Positions 48,802 through 59,152 of a stretch of 64,000 nt of DNA are shown in pieces (positions within the stretch are counted from its first letter, which is position 1; each line of letters begins with the position of its first letter). The stretch is from Phytopythium helicoides (Eukaryota > Oomycota > Peronosporomycetes > Pythiales > Pythiaceae): positions 25,001-89,000 of the forward strand of contig JANFNE010000017.1 of NCBI GenBank assembly GCA_024867545.1. Direction: 5' to 3'. Below the pieces are notes generated by a model. The model worked only from the letters and a program-made list of their open reading frames with translations. It had not been told where the DNA came from and did no database searches. Position numbers and translations under genes: made by a program.

Positions 48802-51064
48802 CTAGTGACCGAGTCCAAGCTTCGACTTGACAGCAGTTGCGGCGTCCGAGTCGTCCACCTTGGTGTATGCGGCACGCAGTCCTTCGGAGAAGCAGTTCGT
48901 GAACAAATGGGTCACCTTGTCGAGCAGCACGTCCTTGAGGCTCACGTCGTTCTGTTCGATCGCCAAGTCGCACAGTTTCTCGATGACCTCGGCCAGCACT
49001 TGAATCTGTTCTCTCAAAGCTCATCATCAGACTCAAAGCAACTTCACTTTCAAGCTCGCACAGTCAACGTACCCGCTCGTCGACCTGTGTAATGTTGTCT
49101 TCTACTTTCTTGGTACCTGACGCGGGAAAACCCGTGGGGCTGCGCACAGATCCAGTGGGGCTACTTGTCACCACCTCTGGACCTCGCAAATCGTCGGTAT
49201 CTGCATCATTATCATCCTTCTCACTCGCCTTCTTGCCGTTACCACCCGCGGCAGCCCTCTTCTCGAGCACATGCAGTGCCTCACCGACGCGATCGAGCAA
49301 CTGGTTCACCTTACGGACGTCGCCTGAGCACGTGGCACCTGCATGCTCCGTCAAGTGTGTTAAGCACTTGTGCATGTTCTCGAGCTCGACAGCAAGCTTC
49401 TGGGTCTCTGCCTTCGCCGCCAGTCGTTTTTTGTTCGAGTCCTCGACCTCGCGCTTTGCATTTGCGAGCTCCTTCGCGCGCTGCTGGTTCTTCTCCGACT
49501 CCTGTACGATCGCAAGCGTCTGTTTGAGAGTTGAAATCTCGTCATTTAGACTCTGGATGCTCGAGGAGCTCGCTGCAATCTTCTGGCTACTCTCATCTTG
49601 CAGCTGCTTGAGCCGCTTTTCCGTCTCAACATTGCGCTGGTTTAGCTCCATACGTAGGCGATCCACCTCCTTCTGCAGCTCGTTTTTGGCATCCACAAGC
49701 GACTGCTTTTCGTTCGTAAGCGAGATGACAAGCGCTTTGGCCTTTTGTCGCTTCTCTTGGCTGTCCTTGTTGACAGCTACCACATTCGCGGTCAGCTCCT
49801 GGTTCTTGCTCTCAAGCTGCGAGCAGCGCTCGCGTAGTTCCTTTAGAGAGTCTTCTGCCTTACGTCGCTCGCTCTCTGCTGCTTCTGTTCGTTGCTTAGT
49901 CTCGAAGCTCGCAGACTTGGACGCACCCAGTTGCGTCTGCAGGGTCGCAACCTCAGACTTGAGAGTCTCTACCTCGCTGCGAAGTCGCTCGACACTCGAG
50001 TCACGCTGCGACACCTGCTCACTGAGCTGCACATTCTGCCGAGAGAGTTCGTCTTGGCGCTGCTGGGCGCTTGATAGCTGCTGCTTAGCACCCTGGAGCT
50101 CGGTGACGCGGGCCATGACACTAGACAGCTCCATTTGGAGCGCAGAACAAGACGAGCACTGGAAGTTAGTCAGTTCATCCGCCTTGGTTTGGAGCTGTCC
50201 GCGAAGCGTGGCAACTTCAGCGCGGAACTCGTTGGCTCTGGTCTCACACTCATCTGCCTTCTTGCGATAGTTGTCGAGCTGTTCAAGCTGGAAATCCTTG
50301 TCTTGCAACTGCTTCTGAAGGTGCTCGTTCTCGATCTTGTACTGCTCGAGCTGCTGTCCTAGCTCCTGACTGCGACGCAGCGCCTCCTCCAGCTTGGAGT
50401 GCTCTTCTGATAGAGCAGAGGCATTGCTTGACTGAGCTACTCTTTGGGAGTCGACTGCAGACTCTAAGTCACGCTCGTGCGACTTTAGTAGCTCGATCTC
50501 GTCCTCGAGGCGGCGTCGCTGCTGCTCACTTGACTTCTGTAGCGCCTCGAGCTCCTTCCTGAGTTGCTCAGCCTGCGTAGCGCTTTCTGTCGCCTGGGCC
50601 TCAACATTCCGCAGTCGGTCGCCCATCATGGCTACTTGCTGATTTGCTTGAGACAGCTGCGCCTGCAGACTCGCTAGCTCTCCGCTGTCGTTGTTGCTGT
50701 TCTGGGCTGCCTTGTCCTTGAGTTCCGCCTCGAGCTTTGCCACCTTGTCTTTTTCGGCGGCAAGCTGGGCCTTCATGTTATCCGCGAAAGTCTTGGCGCG
50801 CGCTTTAAGCTCGTGCTCGCGGTGCGTGGCTGCCTCGAGCTCCTTTCGGAGGTTCTCGGTCTCCGCAGGCGCCGCCGCGGTGGGTCCCGACGCCGCGTCC
50901 TTGAGCTGATGTTCCAGGTCTGCCACCTTCTTCTTCTCTGCCGCCAGCTCGCCACGCATGTTGTCCACGAAGGCCTTGGTCTTGAGCTTGAGCTGGTTGA
51001 GCGTCTCATCCTTGGCGTGCACTTCGCTGCGCAGCCGCGCGAGCTCTGCCTCCGTCTCCGCCAT
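48802..51064 (-). CDS. long coiled-coil protein, golgin-like
   Basis: Two exons (49073-51064 and 48802-49005, intron 67 nt) encode 731 residues, almost all heptad-rich coiled coil (Leu/Ala at core positions, high Glu, Lys, Gln). The N-terminal region has a repeated motif, DNMRGELAAEKKKVADLE near residue 35 and DNMKAQLAAEKDKVAKLE about 50 residues later. A CSSC pair sits at about residue 300. The last 70 residues form a compact non-coiled helical domain (ERIQVLAEVIEKLCDLAIEQ ... VTHLFTNCFSEGLRAAY). No GRIP, kinesin or SMC head was seen. ATG 51064 is the first in frame. It converges on the ARF-GEF gene with about 100 bp between stop codons. A Golgi or cytoskeletal tether is possible but unproven. 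Confidence 0.8.
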
Positions 51065-51335
51065 GGCGTGTCCCGAAGCTCCCGCGATCTGGGAATGGAA
51101 ATGACCTCTCCCCTCGAAACCCCACAAGCCTCCAGCACAGCAAAATAGCAGCCCAGATACTCCGCAATTAGCTCCGCGCCATCCAGCTCGCAGCTAACTA
51201 TAGCGCGTGGATTCCTCTCCTCGGCCTTCAACGCGTTCTAGCGTATACCCAACGTATACCCGTATAGTCTATTTCGCGTCGACCACACCACCTTCCTCCC
51301 ATACAACCGGCAAGTCCAATTCGGTTTCCCGGACA
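51065..51335. promoter_or_regulatory. divergent promoter, coiled-coil / SAP-like genes
   Basis: 271 bp between divergent start codons. No clear CCAAT or initiator stood out. Confidence 0.35.
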
Positions 51336-52332
51336 ATGGACGCGGTGGACGTGCACGGCGGGGGCGGCGACATCGACTCGCTGCTGTCGAACGACGCCGA
51401 GGTGGGCGCGGACCGCGGGCGGCGGCTGGGCGAGCCCTACGAGCGCCACCGCGCGCACGACCTGCGCGCCGAGTGCTACCGGCGCGGGCTGCGGCCCATC
51501 AAGAAAGGCCCGCACGCCAACGACAACAAGGGCGGCTACATTTTGCTGCTGCGCAAGTACGACGGCTCGGCCAACGGCGTGGACGGCGCGGAGGACAAGC
51601 GCGACGCGCAGGACGAAGATGAGGACGACGAAGATGTGCAGGACGTGGCCAAGAAGCGCAAGCTGCTGCCCCCCGCGCACCTCGCCGTCTCGCTGGCCAT
51701 GGGCGCCGTCCCGCAGTCGCTCGTTGGACTCGGCGTCGCCGCGGGGGCGGGAGGAGGAGTCGACGGGGCCGCGGCAGCAGGAGCTGACCTGCAGGGGCTT
51801 CTACGAGGCAGCGCAGAGCCCCGCGCTCGTGTCCGTGCTGCCCATGCAGTACACCAACATGGCGGCGGCTGCGCCGGCGACTGCGGGGACCAACGCTCAG
51901 GCTGCGGCGTCAAAGCCAGCAGGGAACGCAGCCACAGACCTCGAGATCCTCAGCGGCATCGCCAACACATACACGCAGAATGCGGCGAGCGAGGGGCAGC
52001 TGTGCGGCAACTGCCGGACGGTGGTCACGGACCAGCTCATGGAGTCCATACGGCTAGGCAAAAACCGCATGCAGCTCACCGAGTATCACCGACTCGCCGA
52101 GCAGCGGGACCGAGACACGCGGCACCTCAAGGACGTGATCACCGTCATCGGAGAGCTGCGCAAGGCCTTCCGGGAGGCACAGGCCGAGGGAATCAACCAC
52201 GACCTGCTCGTCGAGCTAGAGGACGACCTGAGTTTCTTCCAGGAGCTCAAGGAGCGCACCAAGGACCGCATGCGTCGCGCCATGCAGGACGCACAGACTC
52301 GAGCAGGCAACAAGGGCAACGCGACCGCGTGA
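51336..52332 (+). CDS. SAP-like domain protein, unknown function
   Basis: Exons 51336-51734 and 51781-52332 (intron 46 nt, frame-inferred) give 316 residues. Residues 35-70 (RAHDLRAECYRRGLRPIKKG ... GGYILLLRKYD) resemble a SAP-type helix-extension-helix DNA or RNA binding fold. Next come an acidic stretch (DEDEDDEDVQD) and a basic KKRKL that could act as a nuclear signal. The second half is helical with a CGNC pair at about residue 218 and a charged coil to the end. A nuclear role is inferred only. The Ala/Gly-rich linker makes the intron position less certain. Confidence 0.6.
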
Positions 52333-52851
52333 CGCCCACAGTTTTTCGGACGAGAGGAAAGGGTCGAGTTCTCCACGCTCGCCATGTGGGACTAAGCTTA
52401 TCCTGGTAATATTATGTGTGGCGTCGCAAGCCGAATGCAGACACATCAGCACGGTCATCCCAGTGAGCTGCTCGAGACTACCAGGTCGAGGCATGTGCGC
52501 TTCGAGATCGAATTGTCAACTGATTCGGACATTTGCGTGGGTTCGAGATCTTCCCTGTTGTCACGCTCGTTGCATCTGCAAGCCACTAGGGATCCTCGCT
52601 GCCAGCTGATCCTACCGGATTCTCGGATCTGTAGCGATGACGATGCCCCTCATCGAGTGCGATCTTGCCAAGCCGCATTGAAAGCAGAGCGGAGGCGTTG
52701 GGCAATGACTTGAGCATGGTCGCACTCTTCAGGGCGAGTTGATTTTTTCTTCTTCTCGTCATGATGAGCGAAGGCACGCTGCCTCGATTGGCAAGCAACA
52801 GCTCATTCCTCGATCTTACCTGAAGCACTCAAGCCACTCCACGGAAGTCTG
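52333..52851. other. intergenic region, no gene seen
   Basis: About 520 bp holding the 3' end of the SAP-like gene and the upstream region of the transporter. No further gene or RNA recognised. Confidence 0.5.
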
Positions 52852-54399
52852 ATGAATCGCACGCCGACGCCAGATCACTACTCGCGAGTGTCTTCTCCAC
52901 ACTTCCAGATCTCCGCTGACCTGCAGCAACCGCAATGGACGCCGGTGTCTCCAGCTCCGCCACTCACGGCAGGAGAAATCGAATCGCAATCGACAACGGA
53001 GCGTTGCTCAATCGCCATGCTGGTGCTGCTCTCTCTACCTCGAATGGCAACCAACATGGGCTGGGCTGCACAGTGGGCTGCGCTCGGACCCTACCTCGGA
53101 ACCATGCTGCCGCGATTCGCTGTCCAGCTCACGCAGCTTATTGGCCCGCTCACGGGAATCTTGGTGGCTCCAACTGTCGGTGTGCTGAGCGACCGAAGCC
53201 ATAGTCGATGGGGCCGACGCCGGCCATTTCTTATATACGGAGCGATTGTGAGCGCTGTCTGCTGGACGCTCATGGGCTACACTCGGGAGCTTGGCGAGGC
53301 GCTTGGAGACTCAACAAATGGCGGACCTCGCCACTGGACGGCCGCGCTTACCGTCGTCTTCTATACGTTGATGGATATCACAGTCAACGTGGTGCAGACA
53401 CCTGCACTGCTTATTGTCGCCGACTTCGCGGGGGATCGCCAAACGCTTGGTGCGGGCATCGGCCAAGCTACATCAGTTCTGGGGTCACTCATGGTCGCAG
53501 GATACATCGAGATCTTTGGTGCAGCCCACCTAACACTCCGCTGGTTTCTGGGAATGCTCTCGGTCACCATGCTCGCCACAGTCGGTATCGTTTGCATTGT
53601 CGCCAAGGAAAAGGTCAACATACGCATGTCGGATATGCTGCGAGAGCCTCTTGATCCCGAGCAACCTGAGTCCGGAAACGACCCCGCGCTCACCAAAAGC
53701 GAAGATCGAAGCAGCGCTAGCTCGGTGCTTGGAGCGTTTCGATCGATCTACGACGGGCTGCGCACGCTACCAAGTGTGCTCATCGTCTACTGCATTGTAT
53801 TCTTCTGCATCCAGTACGGATACACCGCTTACAACGGGAACAAGGGCCAGTTCTTCGGGATCGAGGTGTTCAATGGCAATGCCACGGAAGCTGATGTGTG
53901 TGGAGAGTCGTGTTCCCAGGCACAACACGACTACAATCATGGTGTGCGGCTCGCCGGTGGGCTTACGGACTTGCTCTTCAACATCACCGGATATTTGTAT
54001 TCGTGGCTTCTGCCTCTGCTCGTCGTTCGTTTTGGCGCCCGCTGGGTCATCACTTTTGGTTCCATTCCGCAGTCGCTTCTCATGGTTATGGCTTTCACCA
54101 AAGTCGCGACGTTCGATGTCATCATCGTGATCGGCACTGCTATCACCCAAGCAACTATTTTCACGCTCATCGTTCCTGTTGTCATCCACGTCTTTGGCCG
54201 AGAATCGGATGTTGGGATGTATGTTGGAGCCATGAACTCGGCCAATTGCCTTGGTCAACTTCTCAACTTTGCTGTGGGAGCCGCGCTCGTCGAAACATCA
54301 ATGGGTTATGCGCTCCCAGTATTTGTCGGTGGCGTGCTCTCGTTTTTTGCCATCGTCGTTAGTGTACTTGCTCTCCGGATCGACATGCGCTCAATGTAG
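52852..54399 (+). CDS. SLC45/SUT-type (GPH family) sugar transporter
   Basis: A single exon of 515 residues. After a soluble N-terminus of about 55 residues there are about 12 hydrophobic segments in the 6+6 layout of major facilitator proteins. The family signature is clear: GILVAPTVGVLSDRSHSRWG followed by RRRPFLIYGA after TM2 (about residues 95-125), as in SLC45 and plant sucrose transporters. A charged central loop (about 258-295) separates the halves, and an extracellular loop with CGESC follows TM7. The likely activity is proton-coupled uptake of sucrose, maltose or another glycoside at a membrane; the substrate cannot be told from sequence. It has no intron, unlike most genes here. Confidence 0.85.
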   Translation: MNRTPTPDHYSRVSSPHFQISADLQQPQWTPVSPAPPLTAGEIESQSTTERCSIAMLVLLSLPRMATNMGWAAQWAALGPYLGTMLPRFAVQLTQLIGPLTGILVAPTVGVLSDRSHSRWGRRRPFLIYGAIVSAVCWTLMGYTRELGEALGDSTNGGPRHWTAALTVVFYTLMDITVNVVQTPALLIVADFAGDRQTLGAGIGQATSVLGSLMVAGYIEIFGAAHLTLRWFLGMLSVTMLATVGIVCIVAKEKVNIRMSDMLREPLDPEQPESGNDPALTKSEDRSSASSVLGAFRSIYDGLRTLPSVLIVYCIVFFCIQYGYTAYNGNKGQFFGIEVFNGNATEADVCGESCSQAQHDYNHGVRLAGGLTDLLFNITGYLYSWLLPLLVVRFGARWVITFGSIPQSLLMVMAFTKVATFDVIIVIGTAITQATIFTLIVPVVIHVFGRESDVGMYVGAMNSANCLGQLLNFAVGAALVETSMGYALPVFVGGVLSFFAIVVSVLALRIDMRSM

Positions 54400-54717
54400 G
54401 AAGAGAGATGGTATGTACCAGTGCATTGCATTAGGTTGTGTGTTTCGGTTTATAGGAATGGAAACAAAAAACACGTATGAATGTGCATTGCGTACGGATA
54501 TCATCTGTTTATTGCTATTGCTGCTCAAATGTTTCGCCGCCCAGTGTAGCCGAGAGTGACTCTGTGGCTGTCGGGCAGTGGCGTGTGAGCCTAGTCTACA
54601 GCGACTCAAGACAATGAAACAACGTACTGGTTCTCAGCCAATAAAACCTTGGCCGATGGGTTTGTGAATCCCTCTGAGAGATGAAGGTCTGGTCGGCTGG
54701 TATCGCAAACAACTCGA
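54400..54717. other. region between convergent genes
   Basis: About 320 bp between the transporter stop and the stop of the minus-strand gene; it should hold both 3' untranslated ends. Nothing else seen. Confidence 0.5.
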
Positions 54718-55804
54718 TTAGCATTCTGCAACAGGTTGTATCTGATTAAGCCGGCAAGCATACACAAGATTTTCACCGAGGTCCTCTGATGCGACAAGTT
54801 TCCCGATGCCGGCTAGCAGCGACCGCCTTGAGTCAACACGGCGTCCAGTCATTCCGGAGCCACTGCTAACGACAGACGTAGGCGGTGATGTCTGATTGCT
54901 ATCCCAAGGAGGCAAACCTCGAGAGGAGCTAACTTGCTGATGCTGCTCGTACTGGTGGATGAATCGAGAATGTCAAAGCCCGAGCAGCTTGATGTGTGGG
55001 AAAGTCAGTACGTCTTACTGCTGGAGTCACGTGCCGTCTGTGCTGCGAGTTTTGGCGAGTTCCGAGTGCATACATCTCACTCGGAGTCGGCTCCATAGAC
55101 ATTTGTGAAGCGTTCATTCTGCTCCACCAAAGGAAAGTCAGCAACAAGGAATGAATATCGAGGTATAACAAGTGATTAGCGCTTACGATTTCCAGTCTCG
55201 CGTACCGCCATCGCTTCCAGGTCCGATCTGAGCGTGTAAGCAAGTTGTAAGTTCACTGCAAATGTATGCCTTATCTTGGGGACTCGTACTTGGTAAACTG
55301 CACTCTGAAATGGGATTCCCGACACGTTCTGCAATGGAGACGACATTTGTAAGCAACAGCATCACGCAAAGTGCACAGCAGATGGAGGCTCTGCACCTCT
55401 GCTCCACCCGGTAATTGGTTCGAGTCGAAGATTTTCTTGCCGCTAAAGGAGCTCTCGGTGGGCTGAGGTTGGTCCGGCACGAGCCCTCCATGCTCGTCGT
55501 ACACTAAGTTCTGCATCATTGTCACCGCCACCTGCACTGTAAGCTCCCTACACGGTAACTCGGCTTCAATCGAGATGTCAGCAAGACCCACATTTCGAGT
55601 CGCAGCAGGGTCGTTGAAGAGACGCTTCTTGTACGAGCGCTGAACGATGCCACCCCAGTCGGCGTCCGGGTGATCCGGGTCGTACTTCTCGGTCAAATGC
55701 GGCACGAACGGCACACCAGTATCTGGAGTCGACGGCGAGCTTGCAGTGCTTCCCCTCGATGGAGGCGTCACCCCTCTCCTACTGCCACTGCGAGACCGAT
55801 CCAT
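54718..55804 (-). CDS. uncharacterised protein with conserved PHLTEKYDPDHPDADWG block
   Basis: Probably four or more exons; the first runs from ATG 55804 to about 55290-55300 and the last ends at 54718. An in-frame ATG at 55942 would extend the N-terminus. The opening is Ser/Arg/Pro-rich. The core contains PHLTEKYDPDHPDADWG then GIVQRSYKKRLF and a lipid-binding-like PCRELTVQVAVTMMQNLVYD stretch, then CTLRDAVAYKCRLHCRTC with four Cys spaced like a small metal site. The C-terminal half (Met/Ser/Gln-rich) ends LLAGIGKLVASEDLGENL. The core looks like a conserved eukaryotic family, but I cannot name it. Exon joints around 55180-55300 are uncertain. Divergent from DPH6. Confidence 0.55.
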
Positions 55805-56127
55805 GGTCTGCCTGCCGTCACACTGAGACGACTCGAATAGTTCTGGGACTCGAAACCGCCGACATTGCAAAATCTCACAATGGCAATCTCCATGGTGCGT
55901 TTGATGTTGGTGAGCACAGCTTCCGATGCTTCGACTCGACATCACTGATCTCCAAGTCCGTACATGCCATCATATCAATCCACCATTGACACTGCAAGGC
56001 ATTTTGAACGCATTGCAATGTCTACAACGTCGTCACCACAGCTTCGCCTTCAATGCACCACGATTATGTAGACCACATTGCGAGTCGCTGGTCGCCAATA
56101 GTTGAAATCGATTGACACGCGAGCACG
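55805..56127. promoter_or_regulatory. divergent promoter with CCAAT box, unknown gene / DPH6
   Basis: About 320 bp between start codons. CCAAT at 56096-56100 lies only 28 bp before the DPH6 ATG. Confidence 0.4.
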
Positions 56128-58636
56128 ATGAAGGTGGTGGCGCTGGTGTCGGGCGGCAAGGACAGCTGCTTCGCAATGATGGAGAGCGTGCGGTTCGGGC
56201 ACGAGATCGCGTGCGTGGCGCACCTCCACCCGCCGCTGGAGCTGGCGCCCGAGGCTGCCGAGATCGACTCGTTCATGTACCAGTCGGTGGGCCACAACGT
56301 CGTGGCGCTCATCGCCGAGTCCATGGGGCTGCCGCTCGTCACGGGCACCATTACGGGTCGCGCTGTGACCACCGAGATCGACTACAGCGAGTCCACGGAT
56401 GGCGACGAGGTCGAGGACCTCTTTCGACTGCTTCAGGACGTTCAGGTGTGGTTTGTCCAGGTTTTCTTGCGATGAAGAACTCAACAAAGCTGATTGAGTT
56501 GCGGTTGTTGTTGTGCCTGTTGATGTGATGACAGAGACGCTTCCCGGATGTTGAAGGCGTGTGCACGGGCGCAATCTTCTCCTCCTACCAGCGCAACCGC
56601 GTGGAGAATGTGTACGTCTTGAGCTACTTGTTGAAAACTAGTTGGTCGAGAGAGACTGATTGGAGGACTTTCAGTTGTTCGCGGCTGGGGCTCACCTCGC
56701 TCGGGTACCTGTGGCGCCGAGACCAGGAGGAGCTGCTGGGAGAGATGATCGACTCGGGCATTGAGGCCATCGTCGTCAAGGTTGCGTCGATCGGCCTGCA
56801 GCCACGCAAGCACCTTGGTCGGACCATTGCTGACCTTCAGATGGACTTCATGCAGTTGGTTAGTGTCAGAGCTATCAACCTGGATCTCATGACAGCTTTT
56901 GTACTTACAAAATTTCCTAACCATCAGAAAGAGAAGTACCAGCTCAACGTGTGTGGCGAGGGCGGTGAGTATGAGACGCTGACTCTCGACTGCCCGCTCT
57001 TCAAGAAGCGGATCGTCATGTACGCAGCTCATCGATCTCAAATCTCTATGAGGACTTATTGCTGACCGTAGTTATAATGCTTTGCAGCGACTCTTCCCGC
57101 ATTGTTCTCCATTCGGATGACTACTTTGCGCCAGTTGCTTTTGTTGTGATTGAAGCATGTCATCTTGAGGACAAGGAGCCGCCAAGTCCTTCATTGCTCG
57201 CGTCCAAGCTTCCACCACCCGAGCTTCTGCCAATTCCATCCACTCTTTCTTCACCTTCGTCCGTCAAGACCGCAACAACACTTGCTTCAATTAGTGCAGA
57301 GGATAAGCAAGGGGTGATTCCTGCAGCCGGTATGTTCCGCGATCAGCTACATTTGAGTGGTGTCACTTGCTCTTCAAAACCCGGAGAGACTCTATCATTG
57401 GCCGATGAAATGGCTGACATCATGCGCCAGGTTGAAGATACGCTGCATCAAGAAGGGATGACGCTCGACGATGTTTGCTTCGTGCATCTGTATGTGCATG
57501 ACATGTCTGCATTTGGAGCGATCAATGCGGAATACTGCCGCTACTTCGGGCAGCATTTGCCGCCGTCTCGCAGCTGCGTCGAGGTGTCGTCGATTGCACC
57601 AACGCGAGTACTGATGGACTGCTTTGCACTCCGTGGAAGCGGTGCCAGCAAGCGTCGTCAGCAGCGAGTGATGCGCGATGTACTGCATGTCAAGAGCATT
57701 TCATGTTGGGCTCCTCACTGTATCGGGCCATACAGCCAAGCCAACATTGTGCATCGCTCGCTGATCCTTCTGGCCGGCCAGATTGCTCTACTGCCTCAAA
57801 CGATGGGACTCGTTGGCCCCGACCACAAGTCGCAGGGCAAACAGAGCTTTCTCAATGCTTGCCGTGCGCTCGAGGCGCTTGATTCCAACCTACGCCATGT
57901 CTGCTCTGCGGTGATCTACACTACTCGTAGCAACGCGGGAGACGCAGATTTGGATGCCATCCGCGTGTCTTCTCGAGAGGAACTGCGCAATAATGCCGGG
58001 CTGCTTGACGTCTATGAAGACGCCTACGACAGTGATGAGAGTGACGACGAAGTCGACAAGGATGAGCAACTTCGAGCACTTGCAACTCATACACCACTGC
58101 TGGTGATCCAGGTTTCGCATCTTCCACGCAGCGCGCTCGTTGAGGTGGAGCTCCAAGCTCTCACTCACAAGGTCGTGAAGCACCTCTCGCCGAGTAGTTC
58201 TGTGGACAGCGGCCGTATTGGAGAGATCGAGTTCCAAAGTGAGCGCACAGTCATCGATCGAGCGATGTGTTTGTCTGTGATCACAGCTAGGTCTATCACG
58301 TCCGAGTCAGACATCTTGACATCAAACAGTGTTCAAGCGCTTGCAAACGTTCTTTGGAGCGCAACTGCAATGGGTCTCAAGGGTGCATCGTTGCCTTGGG
58401 ACCGAGTGTTCCACGCGCGTATCTTTTACGTGGCAGCCAAGTTTTCAAGTGAACTGGAGATCGTGAAGGCACTAAAGGAAACCTACTCACGGATCGCTGG
58501 CGAAGTTGCTGCTTTCCCAGCCCTTACATTCGTCCCAGTTGAACGCATCCAGTCCGATGCTCATATTGCTTTGCAGGTGCTGGCTCAGGATCTGGACAAA
58601 CTCGAGACGGAGCTGTGGCTGCGAAAGCAGATCTGA
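56128..58636 (+). CDS. DPH6: diphthine-ammonia ligase DPH6 fused to two RidA-like domains
   Basis: Exons 56128-56445, 56536-56609, 56675-56858, 56928-57019 and 57088-58636 close to 738 residues. The N-terminal adenine nucleotide alpha-hydrolase has the PP-loop SGGKDS (residues 8-13), SFMYQSVGHNVV, and the family motif CGEGGEYETLTLDCPLF near residue 210. It performs the last step of diphthamide synthesis on eEF2, ATP-driven amidation of diphthine. Two YjgF/RidA-like domains follow (about residues 320-420 and 435-530, the second with HCIGPYSQAN), the layout known for fungal and plant DPH6. An acidic insert DEDAYDSDESDDEVDKDE-like follows the second domain (about 58010-58070). Start ATG directly precedes the PP-loop strand. 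Confidence 0.92.
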
Positions 58637-59152
58637 TTGGACCATACAGCATGTTGTGTTATTCATAATCCCACCACCATATCCAATTGCAAGCACAAAC
58701 ACAACAATGTTTGCCATCAAGCATTTCAACACAGATGGGACTTTCTGTCTCCGGTTCAAAACTCTCTTTTAGACTAAATCGCTGATCTTGGATTCCGATG
58801 TCCCTCATCTTGGGACGCCCCCAGCAGTGCGGTAGGAAGGCGAAAGTGCTTGATCTCAAAGTGAAAAGAGATACGCGCGCTCAGTGCCTCAATTGAAAAG
58901 CAAAGCCAATCACTTTGTCGTGCTTCCATCTTTTCATCATGTTCATTGCTTATCCCAATAGGGCTGTTTGCTACACCCGAGTATTACTCTCGCAAAATAG
59001 TTGCTCTCGCTGGCTCATTGCTCTAGGATCTCACGTGCTCGCTCAGCAATGCACGAGTACTTGTCTCTACTAGGCATCAATAGCATTTCATGTTTGGATG
59101 AGAGTGCGAAAAAGTTTAGCTGCAGTATGTAGTACCTAGCGCCAACCACTGA
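58637..59152. other. region between convergent DPH6 and FIP1
   Basis: About 515 bp with both 3' ends. No gene recognised. Confidence 0.5.

Noticed and set aside
49092..50270. 392-residue Ser/Cys-rich frame on the plus strand
   Set aside because: Antisense shadow of the coiled-coil gene.
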